A DNA stretch of 64,000 nucleotides from Peptacetobacter hiranonis (GTDB lineage Bacteria; Bacillota; Clostridia; Peptostreptococcales; Peptostreptococcaceae). This document shows positions 46,191-53,859 of this stretch, one piece after another. How positions within the stretch are numbered: position 1 is the first letter of the stretch; each line of letters opens with the position of its first letter. The notes under the pieces are model-generated. The model saw nothing but the letters and a program-made list of their open reading frames with translations. It did no database searches and was not told the DNA's origin. Where the stretch lies: contig NZ_CP036523.1 of NCBI RefSeq assembly GCF_008151785.1, positions 1,116,001 through 1,180,000 on the forward strand, read 5' to 3'. The translations under genes and the position numbers were made by a program.

Positions 46191-46721
46191 TTATGCTGCT
46201 AATAAATGATATTTTACTTTTATGTTTGCTTTATCAAATGCAAGCCCTACTATTATAAATACTATTGCACTTCCTAAAGGCTGTACAAGTCCTACAAGAC
46301 TCATAACAAATGCTGCCTGAATACTACCTATCATAATTCCTTCTGCAAGCATATAAAGTACAGTTCCTACTATTCCTGCTATTAAAGTTGCTACAACATT
46401 TCTCATATTTATTATCTTTTCTGTTTTGTTTGTAAAGAAAAGTACTAATATCGGTTTTATTATCATTGTTGGTATAGCCCATATAGCAGCTCCCGTTGCT
46501 ATGTCAGCAAGTCCTGCTCCTATTGCAGCTGCAGCCATTGCATATGGTGTTGGAAGTAATACTGCTGCTAAGTAAATAAACGCATCCCCTACATGTACAT
46601 ATCCTCCATTTCCTCCAACTGGTATATGAAGGATGTAGGCTGTTGCTAAAAATACTAAAGCTGCTAATAATGCTGCCAGTACAATTAATCTCGTTTTTTT
46701 GTTTGTTTCTTCATTGCTCAT
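46191..46721 (-). CDS. ECF transporter S component
   Basis: A 176-residue membrane protein with six helices, the substrate-binding subunit of an energy-coupling-factor vitamin transporter. The N-terminal LIVLAALLAALVFLATAYI and HVGDAFIYLAAVLLPTPYAMAAAAIGAGLADI (the G-D-xxxxxAAxLLxP pattern) are characteristic of the ECF_trnsprt/HmpT-like class. Ligand unknown. The frame extends 29 codons further upstream, but GGGGG is placed for the ATG at 46721. The shared ATPase/EcfT module is elsewhere. A hairpin AAAACAGT/ACTGTTTT and three CATACAATT-type strings precede it, but no known riboswitch was recognised. Confidence 0.85.
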   Translation of the reverse strand: MSNEETNKKTRLIVLAALLAALVFLATAYILHIPVGGNGGYVHVGDAFIYLAAVLLPTPYAMAAAAIGAGLADIATGAAIWAIPTMIIKPILVLFFTNKTEKIINMRNVVATLIAGIVGTVLYMLAEGIMIGSIQAAFVMSLVGLVQPLGSAIVFIIVGLAFDKANIKVKYHLLAA

Positions 46722-46925
46722 TTTTTTATCCCCCTTGGTAAAACAATTATTCCTAAAACAGTACAAACTGTTTTTTTCTATGGTTATATAATAACTTATA
46801 TCATACAATTTTGAAATATGTTTGTGTAAATTTCTTTAATCTCTATAATTGTATGATTACATTAATTTTGTAAGCATACAATTATTCTTTTGTTATTTAT
46901 TTTATATTTGAAGCATAAAAAATAC

Positions 46926-46962
46926 TGCCACAGAACACCTTTAAAAGGTGTTCTTGTGACAG
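46926..46962. repeat. Terminal hairpin of the IS91-like element, copy 2
   Basis: The same CACAGAACACCTTT / AAAGGTGTTCTTGTG structure as in copy 1, 12 bp inside the element end. Confidence 0.75.
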
Positions 46963-46978
46963 TACCTTTAACTGACAC

Positions 46979-47206
46979 CTAACGGTCGTCAGTTTTTTTG
47001 TATTCAAATTTAGCTCCACAATTAGGACAAATTAATTCTGGCATATTTTTTTCATTTAGCGAAGCTATCGCTCCCAATGAAAAGAATGCATCTTGTCTTA
47101 GTTCTTCTAATATAAATTCTGGTACTCCTTTTTCAAATCCACAAGACTTACATTCATAATTGTATAACTTTTGTCCTTTACTCATTTCTTCTAATTCTTT
47201 TAGCAT
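46979..47206 (-). CDS. Zinc-ribbon passenger protein of the IS91-like element, copy 2
   Basis: Identical to the 75-residue protein at 5874: two CxxC pairs, strong AGGAG site, located between the transposase stop and the terminal hairpin. Its conservation in both copies supports that it is a functional part of the element. Confidence 0.75.
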   Translation of the reverse strand: MLKELEEMSKGQKLYNYECKSCGFEKGVPEFILEELRQDAFFSLGAIASLNEKNMPELICPNCGAKFEYKKTDDR

Positions 47207-47293
47207 ACTATTTCTCCTAATAATTTTAATTACACTAATTATACACTATTATTTATATTTGAGTATAGCAAAGCTAGCCTATTTAATAGACTT

Positions 47294-48568
47294 TTAAAAT
47301 AATTCTTTTTGTGTTGTTGTATTCAAAGAAATTTCTTTTTCTATAATTTCTTCGTAGATTATTCTTTTATAATTTGATTTATCTAGTACATTATATATTA
47401 ATCCATATTTATAATGCCATATTTCCCATAGAATCATGTCTTTTCCACACTTTTTACAAATATAAGGATTTACTCCAAATGATTCTATCAATCTATCTTT
47501 AAAATTTTTCTTTACTGTATTCTTCTTTTTTATCAGCTTAGATATATTTCTGTGTCTCATAAAATTATATAATTTCAATATTTCTATGCTTAATTTATTT
47601 TTTACTCTTGAATATAGACCGTATCTTCTTGCAACTCTAAAACCCTTCGGGTGAATATGTTGGGTTATTTTACCTATAAATTCTAATACATTTACAGTTA
47701 TTTCTCTTTTTCCCTTAGGTTTTTTGTTTTCATACCAGTAAGTTACATTTTTCCCATCGTAATTAATTATTCTATACTCAGCGATAGCTGGTCTAGCCAA
47801 ATATCTACCTATATATTGAGTTGCCTGTTTTATATTAGTTAAACGTCTTTCTGCATTTACATAGAATTCTTTCTTATATAACTTATTTATCAAATTTCTA
47901 GTTTTTCTATCTCTAAAGTTGTTTTTTATTATATCTAGTACCAACTTTCGCCATACTTTTTTCATATATGTATACGGTATGAAATCTAATTTTTTAAACC
48001 ACTTATTATTTCTATCTATTCCACCTTCGGTGTATAAGGCATGTATGTGAGGATTCCATTTTAAATCTCCACCAAAAGTGTGTACTACAGCAATTACCCC
48101 TAATTCATAATCTCCATTTGTTTTCTTTTTATGAAAACTATCTAATACCTTATATGTAGCATCTTGTAAATCTTTTAAAAGCTCTCGCTTTCTGTAGAAA
48201 TAGACTCTTAACTCCTCTGGAATTGTGAAAACTGCATGTCTATGAGAAACATCAAGAATATTTTCTACCTGTTTTTCTGCCCATTCCATAGAATATTTTC
48301 TTCCACACTTTGTGCAAAACTTACTTTTACAAGTGAACCCTTGAATATACTCCTCTCCACAGTCTATACATTTATGTTTTATATATCCTTTTTCTATATT
48401 TCCACAATTTAAAGCCTTTATTACAGTATTTTCTATCTGATCCCTCATTTCTCTTCTAACTTTATTCCAATATTTTAGTTTGAATTCTTCAAAGTGATTT
48501 TTTAATATTTTCTTAATGATTTTTTCATCTTTTTGTTTTTTCAATACATTCATATTACTATTGTACAT
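47294..48568 (-). CDS. IS91-family HUH/Y2 transposase, copy 2
   Basis: Identical in sequence to the 424-residue transposase at 6189, with intact zinc module, HUH (PHIHAL) and paired tyrosines (QYIGRYLARP). No frameshift or stop. See copy 1 for domain positions. Confidence 0.92.
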   Translation of the reverse strand: MYNSNMNVLKKQKDEKIIKKILKNHFEEFKLKYWNKVRREMRDQIENTVIKALNCGNIEKGYIKHKCIDCGEEYIQGFTCKSKFCTKCGRKYSMEWAEKQVENILDVSHRHAVFTIPEELRVYFYRKRELLKDLQDATYKVLDSFHKKKTNGDYELGVIAVVHTFGGDLKWNPHIHALYTEGGIDRNNKWFKKLDFIPYTYMKKVWRKLVLDIIKNNFRDRKTRNLINKLYKKEFYVNAERRLTNIKQATQYIGRYLARPAIAEYRIINYDGKNVTYWYENKKPKGKREITVNVLEFIGKITQHIHPKGFRVARRYGLYSRVKNKLSIEILKLYNFMRHRNISKLIKKKNTVKKNFKDRLIESFGVNPYICKKCGKDMILWEIWHYKYGLIYNVLDKSNYKRIIYEEIIEKEISLNTTTQKELF

Positions 48569-48617
48569 AAGTTTTCCACAGTTTTAAATTATTATAATTT
48601 CCTTAGGAATAAAAAAA

Positions 48618-48638
48618 GCTATTGCAAAACACAATAGC
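48618..48638 (-). terminator. Terminator abutting IS91-like copy 2
   Basis: GCTATTG/CAATAGC stem with a seven-base loop, followed on the minus strand by seven T at the IS boundary. It lies about 260 bp past the metallophosphatase stop, beyond element E. Confidence 0.82.
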
Positions 48639-48706
48639 CATATATAAGTATTTAACTACAAATATATAATTCATAATTATTTACTTTTCATGTCAACAGA
48701 TTACAA

Positions 48707-48897
48707 TATTGTCGCAATCTCTATTTCAACAGCATAAAATTTTGTAGGCCAACACAAATTAATTTGCATCGACAATTCTGCAAGCGACACGCAACTTATA
48801 AATGTGTTACATAAAAGTGCGTGTCGCTGAAGCCTGGAGAGCAAATAATTGTGTTGTATGCAAAATTTGCTGTTGAAAAGAATTGCGACACCGATAT
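48707..48897 (-). repeat. 3'-UTR long-hairpin element, copy E
   Basis: It is one of the longest copies. Arms pair over about 55 nt: ATTGTCGCAAT with ATTGCGACA, TTCAACAGCA with TGCTGTTGAA, AACACAA with TTGTGTT, AATTTGC with GCAAAT. The inner helix is GCGACACGC/GCGTGTCGC. The core halves CGACAATTCTGCAAGCG and CGCTGAAGCCTGGAGAG match copy A exactly. It ends one base from the stop codon at 48899. Confidence 0.82.
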
Positions 48898-48898
48898 A

Positions 48899-50077
48899 TT
48901 ATAATCTGTATCCTTTTTTATATACTTCACTCATTGGTGTTTTTTCATAATCCACCTTGCTTCCGTCAAATATATCAAACTCATGAACCTTACTCTTTGC
49001 AGAAACAACAGTCCATTTTCCATCTTTCTTTTTAAGATTTAAATCTATATCAGAAATTCCACCACCTCTAGCAGATGGCTGAGTAACTAGAACTTCTTTA
49101 CCAGTTTTTTCGTTCTTAAACTCATGCTCCTGAATAGTTATATGTGTATGTCCAGCAACTATTGCATCAATTCCTTCAACAGTTCTCGCAATTTCCTTAA
49201 CTCTATTTCCAGGATGTCTAGGCTTTTTAGGCTCCTCTCCAGAATGGACTGTAAGTATAACGACATCTGGATTTTCATTTTCTTTTATATATTTTGCCCA
49301 TTTATTTGCTTCTTTCACTAAATCATCTAATCTATACTGATTATTGTACTGCTCCAAAGAAGATAGACTATAATCACCTGTGTAAGTTGGTCTTTCTTTT
49401 CCCTCTTCCCATTTATACGGCTCAGCAACTTCAGGAAGTGTAAGTCCTAAAACTGCTGCTTTTATAGTATTTGGACCTTCTTTAATTTCCTTAACTATAT
49501 AAGGTTTTACAACGTTTTTATTTGTTTTATTATTGTATAGATTTGCTGAAAGTACTGAAATATTAGCCTTATTAAGTTCATTTACTAAATAATCAAATTC
49601 TTCTTGGCTGTTTTCTACAAATTCGTGATTACCTAAAGTAACTGAGTCAAATTTCATTCTTTCTAAGTCTCTTATTAAAGGAGCTTGACCTTCACGAGGC
49701 TCTCCAATTTTTTCAACTATCATATCTGGTATATCATCACCGTTTATATCGCTGTCTGTTTCATTGAATCCATCCCCATCTAGATCCTTTCCATAGAATC
49801 TTACTCGTCCATTTTCATCAAATGTAGGTCTAGTTCCATCAAACCACTCCTGCATTTCGTAAGTTTCTGATCCCCAGAAATCTCCAGAGTCTACAACTAA
49901 ATCAGCTTCACCATTTTTTCTTTTATCCTCTACATATTTTATCATTGCCCTTGAAGTAGCACCATGTATGTCTGTAGTTGCAAGGACATTTATCGATGCC
50001 TCATGTGTCTTTTTGTAGAATACAGCACCAGCTAGAAGAGCTGCAACCAATCCTATTGCTACGTATTTTTTGTTCAT
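48899..50077 (-). CDS. Membrane-anchored or secreted metallophosphatase (5'-nucleotidase-like)
   Basis: A 392-residue protein. Residues 6-20 form a single membrane or signal segment. The calcineurin-like phosphatase motifs follow: VLATTDIHGA, VVDSGDFWG, TLGNHEF, ILTVHSGEE and VAGHTHIT, as in 5'-nucleotidase/cyclic phosphodiesterase enzymes. Between the second and third motifs an Asp-rich insertion (DLDGDGFNETD, DINGDDIPD) looks like calcium loops. The C-terminal nucleotidase domain of UshA types is absent. It likely acts outside the membrane on nucleotides or phosphoesters. The transcript ends at element E. Confidence 0.85.
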   Translation of the reverse strand: MNKKYVAIGLVAALLAGAVFYKKTHEASINVLATTDIHGATSRAMIKYVEDKRKNGEADLVVDSGDFWGSETYEMQEWFDGTRPTFDENGRVRFYGKDLDGDGFNETDSDINGDDIPDMIVEKIGEPREGQAPLIRDLERMKFDSVTLGNHEFVENSQEEFDYLVNELNKANISVLSANLYNNKTNKNVVKPYIVKEIKEGPNTIKAAVLGLTLPEVAEPYKWEEGKERPTYTGDYSLSSLEQYNNQYRLDDLVKEANKWAKYIKENENPDVVILTVHSGEEPKKPRHPGNRVKEIARTVEGIDAIVAGHTHITIQEHEFKNEKTGKEVLVTQPSARGGGISDIDLNLKKKDGKWTVVSAKSKVHEFDIFDGSKVDYEKTPMSEVYKKGYRL

Positions 50078-50525
50078 TATATACCTCTTTCTAATTATAT
50101 TCTTGATTTTAATTCACTTTTTTAATTATATACTAGTTATATTTATATTAGAAGTAATTCAAATCTTTCTTTAAGTAATCTTTAGATTAATTAAAATTTC
50201 TTTATATTTATTTTATCAGTTTAGAAGTAAAATTTGTTGATTATTGTATGAACGGTAGTTTTTTATGTATATAATGCAAAAAAACTCATATAATTTTAGA
50301 TAATAATTTCTAAAATTATATGAGTTTTACCAAAATATCAGATTTTATATTATAATAATTTTTATTTTTTATAAACTAGATAATGTTAAAATGAACTGAG
50401 TTATCGCAATGATAAAAGCAAAGATTGTCAACTGATATCTAAATTTAGACATTTTATAAGTTTTATCTTCTATATCTTCTTCTGCTTTTACAGTTTTGAT
50501 ATATTGTAGTAATTTATCTCAAATT
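50078..50525. other. Intergenic region with a 19-bp hairpin at 50281-50328
   Basis: The 448-bp gap has a perfect 19-bp stem AAAACTCATATAATTTTAG (50281-50299) and complement (50310-50328), the terminator for the HD gene and probably also blocking the reverse direction. A 27-codon frame at about 50370-50453 (MSKFRYQLTIFAFIIAITQ) could encode a tiny membrane peptide but has no ribosome site. The promoter of the metallophosphatase lies below 50250. Confidence 0.6.
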
Positions 50526-51263
50526 TTAAGATTTTAACTTCTCAATCTCTAATTTTAACTCTTCAATTTCATTTTTCAATACACTTATCTGATGCTCAGA
50601 TTTTTCAAGCATTATACGCATACTTCTATTCAAAGAGAATATATTGCTCTTCAATAAGTTGATTGCATTTGTGTATTCTGGATAATAATCATTACCATAA
50701 TCTGCAATAGGTATGATAAATCTATCTGTTTCATCAATATATTTAACTAATTTTTCATAAGGGAATGAATATAATGTTGAGCTATTATGAAGTCTATCGC
50801 TCAATTTTATTAAAAGAGCTTTTCCATTGTTCTTTATTCCATCAAAATATACCTGGAGTTCGTCATCTGATATTCCAGATTCTTTGGTAAGTATTGTGAT
50901 TATTTCTAAAACCTCACGAGATAATCCGTACTCAGTTACAAATTCCTCTCTATTATCTTTTAGCTTATCCTGGCAATCTTCTAAAACATCGTGAAGAAGT
51001 GCAGCTGCCAAAATAGTATCGTCTTCTATTCCACAAGAAATCAAAGTATTACATACTTTCAAAGGATGCGTTATGTATGGATCTCCACCTCGTCTGTATT
51101 GTCCCTCATGCAATCTTTTTGCCAAAGATAGAGCAATTATAGTCTGCTGAAAATTCTTTGCAACAGCGTATCCTTTTATAAATAAATATGTTTTTATGTA
51201 TTTGCTTTCTTCATTTATTTCAAAGTCGCTTTTTGTATTTTCGATATTTTTTATTTCTGACAT
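50526..51263 (-). CDS. HD-domain (p)ppGpp hydrolase-like protein
   Basis: A 245-residue protein with the hydrolase part of RelA/SpoT enzymes but no synthetase. Visible motifs: AKRLHEGQYRRGGDPYITHPLKV, LAAALLHDVLEDC (the HD metal site followed by ED) and LIKLSDRLHNSSTL. The C-terminal 40 residues form a Glu/Lys coiled coil (SEHQISVLKNEIEELKLEIEK). It may remove alarmones or act on another pyrophosphate nucleotide. The coiled coil suggests oligomerisation. GGGAG is before the ATG. Confidence 0.8.
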   Translation of the reverse strand: MSEIKNIENTKSDFEINEESKYIKTYLFIKGYAVAKNFQQTIIALSLAKRLHEGQYRRGGDPYITHPLKVCNTLISCGIEDDTILAAALLHDVLEDCQDKLKDNREEFVTEYGLSREVLEIITILTKESGISDDELQVYFDGIKNNGKALLIKLSDRLHNSSTLYSFPYEKLVKYIDETDRFIIPIADYGNDYYPEYTNAINLLKSNIFSLNRSMRIMLEKSEHQISVLKNEIEELKLEIEKLKS

Positions 51264-51408
51264 AGTTAACTCCCTTTCCTCAATATAAATACTGGGTTGA
51301 AAATAAAAATACCCAAATTGAATTAATTTTAAACGTATTTGTAAAATTTATAATTTTATAGTTAACATAATAATATTATGTTGCTTAATTTTAAAATAAT
51401 AAAAAAAA

Positions 51409-51446
51409 CACCTCAAAAACGACCTTTTAAAATCGTTTTTAAGGTG
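51409..51446 (-). terminator. Terminator of the bile salt hydrolase gene
   Basis: CACCT.AAAAACGA/TCGTTTTT.AGGTG stem followed on the minus strand by eight T. It lies about 90 bp past the stop at 51537. Confidence 0.88.
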
Positions 51447-51536
51447 CTTGTAAAATATTTCTCTTGTGTTTGATTGTCGAAAAAATAAATTCTTTTAAAA
51501 TCTAAAATAAGAGCTTATATTAGGGGTAAGCTATTT

Positions 51537-52511
51537 TTAGTTCACAAGATTGATATTTTGCTCGTTTATTAGAGGATATACGCATAAATTTGAGCTATCA
51601 AGATTTTCTTTATTCATATCAACTGCATTTATTTGACTATTGTTGTATGTTTTATAGTAATAGATACCTTCATCTATATTGCAGCATGATGAATATATTG
51701 TTTTTTCGTATTTTCCATTGCCTAAATCACAAAGACCATTCTGCTGCTCAACAGATCCTAAAATATGGAAAAATTGGGAAACACTTTCATCTTCAGAGTG
51801 CCCTGCTATAGAATTTAGTTTTGTAAATGCAGCTTTTACAAAACGTGACATAGATGATAAGTCACCAGGCATTCCAATACCTCCCATCCCACGACTATAG
51901 ATATCCATATCAACTTTTTCTGAAAATAGATTTTTTGGATCTTTTGTTGATATGTTATGATAATTGTTTAAGTTGAACATTTGATAGTCAAAAGTAGGGC
52001 TATTTGTCATAACTCCTATTGGATTGTCGTATATTTTTAATCCATCTTTTACGCTTTCAACTACTATACATTCATTTTTGTCTGATATCATCCAGTGAAG
52101 TGGTGATAGTGGAAGTTGCTCGTTGAAGTTTATATTCACAAGATTTAAGTTTTCTAGAGATTCTCTAGCTTCTTCAACTGTTACAAAGCTACCTAAAAGC
52201 CATGGAATTAATTCAAATGGAGAGATATTTATCTTTCCTTCAATAAACTCATTGTAAAAAGCATTTTTAGGGAAGTTCAATCCAGCTATACTAAGCCCTT
52301 TTTCATTTGTTGCATCATAGTATAAAGGATAATTTTCTATCACTGCAGCTACTCCTATAAAAGCATAGTGAGTTTTTAAATTTCCTTCTTTTCTAAACTT
52401 AAATTGGAAATTTCTAGGTGTTACCACCACTTTTTCCCCATAAGATATATCATAATCGAAATTTCTCCCAAAATAATGTGCTTTTGTTTTATAAGTTATT
52501 GCTGTACACAT
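51537..52511 (-). CDS. Choloylglycine (bile salt) hydrolase
   Basis: A 324-residue Ntn-hydrolase. Met1 is removed to expose the catalytic Cys2 (MCTAITYKT). The other active-site residues lie in FGRNFDYD (Arg and Asp), NEKGLSIAGLNFP (Asn), VMTNSPTFDYQ (Asn) and SSMSRFVKAAF (Arg). The layout and C-terminus (EGIYYYKTYNNSQINAVDMNKENL) closely follow the C. perfringens conjugated bile acid hydrolase, so a bile salt rather than penicillin V substrate is likely. It acts in the cytoplasm with no signal peptide. AAGGAGG precedes the ATG. The gene is monocistronic. Confidence 0.92.
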   Translation of the reverse strand: MCTAITYKTKAHYFGRNFDYDISYGEKVVVTPRNFQFKFRKEGNLKTHYAFIGVAAVIENYPLYYDATNEKGLSIAGLNFPKNAFYNEFIEGKINISPFELIPWLLGSFVTVEEARESLENLNLVNINFNEQLPLSPLHWMISDKNECIVVESVKDGLKIYDNPIGVMTNSPTFDYQMFNLNNYHNISTKDPKNLFSEKVDMDIYSRGMGGIGMPGDLSSMSRFVKAAFTKLNSIAGHSEDESVSQFFHILGSVEQQNGLCDLGNGKYEKTIYSSCCNIDEGIYYYKTYNNSQINAVDMNKENLDSSNLCVYPLINEQNINLVN

Positions 52512-52673
52512 ATTGACCTCCTTGAAATAATAGAGTTTAGTCTATATTATTTTTCATCTCACAAAATCATTACCTTTAATTACAGTTTCAAATATATCAC
52601 TGTTGTGTAATAAATCTATGAATTCAAAGAGTGTTATATATGTATTTAATCTTAGTATGTGTAATTAATGTGT

Positions 52674-53237
52674 TTATTTAAGTAAGAATTCTCTACTTGC
52701 TTTGTCTATTTCTTGCTGACTAACTCTTATGTACTTCTGAGTAGTTGCAATACTTGTATGGTTTAGAAGCTCTTTTATAAGCTCGATATTTCCATTACTT
52801 TTCTCGTATTGAAGTGTAGCATACAACTTTCTGAAACTGTGTGTACTGATATTTTCTAGTCCAAGATAATTTGTAATAATCTTTAACTGCTGCTGAACAT
52901 TTCTTATCCCAATATCAAGCAAATTATCATTTAACCTAAGCCCATTCTCTATAGCATAATCCTTTACAATATCGACTATCTCAGGATTAATCTCTCTATA
53001 CTGAAGCTTTCCTGTTTTCTTCTCTGTAATCTCAAGTCTACTTCCTTTGAAGTTTTTTATCTTCAATCTCTTTATATCAGAAATTCTCAGACCTAAATTT
53101 GTCTCTAAAAAAAGAGCCATCTTTACCTTTGGATTTGGCCTAAAAGTTCTCTTCCTATTCTCATGATCCCTATACTGAAAACCACTATCCAACAAATCCA
53201 TAATCTGACTATACTCATAAATCTCTAACGGTCTCAT
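52674..53237 (-). CDS. Short tyrosine recombinase (RecV-sized)
   Basis: A 187-residue recombinase with a complete catalytic set: Arg in TNLGLRISDIKRL, Lys in ITEKKTGKLQ, HSFRKLYAT (His-x-x-Arg), LLNHTSIATTQKYI (His and the nucleophilic Tyr). It lacks the N-terminal core-binding domain of phage integrases. This size class includes chromosomal invertases such as FimB/FimE and C. difficile RecV. AAGGAGG lies inside a six-codon upstream extension, so the ATG at 53237 is the start. No phage or plasmid gene is next to it. Inverted repeats and hairpin F lie upstream, so it may act on local DNA. Confidence 0.88.
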   Translation of the reverse strand: MRPLEIYEYSQIMDLLDSGFQYRDHENRKRTFRPNPKVKMALFLETNLGLRISDIKRLKIKNFKGSRLEITEKKTGKLQYREINPEIVDIVKDYAIENGLRLNDNLLDIGIRNVQQQLKIITNYLGLENISTHSFRKLYATLQYEKSNGNIELIKELLNHTSIATTQKYIRVSQQEIDKASREFLLK

Positions 53238-53373
53238 CTTGTCCTCCTTACTCAAAAGATTAACATAACATTATTATGTTAACTATATGTTTGTATCCTT
53301 AATAATCTAGTATAAATTTATTTCATTTTTATAAACTACTAAAAAATATGCTTTGAATTTAGTAACTTCTCAA

Positions 53374-53582
53374 ATGGTGGTTTGAATCAAATTTTCTAAT
53401 CAATATAATCAACTTATAGTATTGAATCTTATAGACAAAACGCACTCGACAATCTGCAGACGTGGGTTTTGATTACAACAAGATAATTTACATACACGCA
53501 CGTCGAAGCCTGGAGAGAAGTTTGTCTATAAGTTCAATACGCAAATAAGTATAAGAATTAGAAAATTTGATTCAACCACCAT
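53374..53582 (-). repeat. 3'-UTR-type long-hairpin element, copy F (outlier position)
   Basis: Arms of about 85 nt: ATGGTGGTTTGAATCAAATT with its near-complement near 53582, AATTTTCTAAT/ATTAGAAAATT, GTATTGAA/TTCAATAC and CTTATAGACAAA/TTTGTCTATAAG. Core halves are CTCGACAATCTGCAGACG and CGTCGAAGCCTGGAGAG around a GACGTG/CACGTC inner stem with a large loop. Unlike the others it is 278 bp past a stop (ABC exporter) and about 135 bp upstream of the recombinase start. Confidence 0.75.
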
Positions 53583-53599
53583 TAACTATATAGTAACAT

Positions 53600-53727
53600 A
53601 AAATGCGCTTTTTATCAAAATAAACTGCGTGTTATTTTCACTCCTCAAAAACTCCATTCCTGAAACCCAGTGTTTCCAATGGTTGCAATATAAACTGCGC
53701 ATTTTATAGATTATACGCAGTTTTTAT
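53600..53727. repeat. Nest of short inverted repeats near the recombinase
   Basis: AAAATGCGC (53600-53608) pairs with GCGCATTTT (53697-53705). ATAAACTGCG occurs at about 53620-53629 and at 53690-53699, with an inverted partner CGCAGTTTTTAT at 53716-53727. The layout of short direct and inverted copies in a gene-free stretch resembles recombinase target sites, but no crossover was demonstrated. Confidence 0.55.
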
Positions 53728-53798
53728 ACTTTCTCAAATTTCGATTTTAAGAACATAAAAATAATTAAAGGATAGTTTATATTAACGCATAAAAATAA

Positions 53799-53822
53799 CC
53801 TCTTAGAATCGAATCTAAGAGG
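53799..53822 (-). terminator. Terminator of the heterodimeric ABC exporter
   Basis: CCTCTTAGA/TCTAAGAGG stem with a six-base loop, followed on the minus strand by TTATTTTT, 38 bp past the stop at 53860. Confidence 0.85.
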
Positions 53823-53859
53823 TCGAAATTTTTCTGCTAAATCTTATATTTTTAAGCAA

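Larger units (their letters stand above)
46915..48616 (-). mobile_element. IS91-like insertion sequence, copy 2
   Basis: It is the second copy of the 1702-bp element, constant offset of 41105 from copy 1. It is inserted in the same orientation as copy 1, between a terminator hairpin (48618-48638) and the upstream region of the ECF gene. I saw no difference between the copies on reading, and both encoded proteins are the same, so the duplication is recent or kept uniform by recombination. Direct copies 41 kb apart could support deletion or circularisation of the interval. Confidence 0.88.

Noticed and set aside
46722-46914. Riboswitch upstream of the ECF S component
   Set aside because: Only a short AAAACAGT/ACTGTTTT hairpin and repeated CATACAATT strings were seen. 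No known vitamin riboswitch consensus was recognised.
50370-50453. 27-codon frame for a tiny hydrophobic peptide
   Set aside because: Membrane-peptide-like, but there is no ribosome site or promoter, and I could not support it as a gene.
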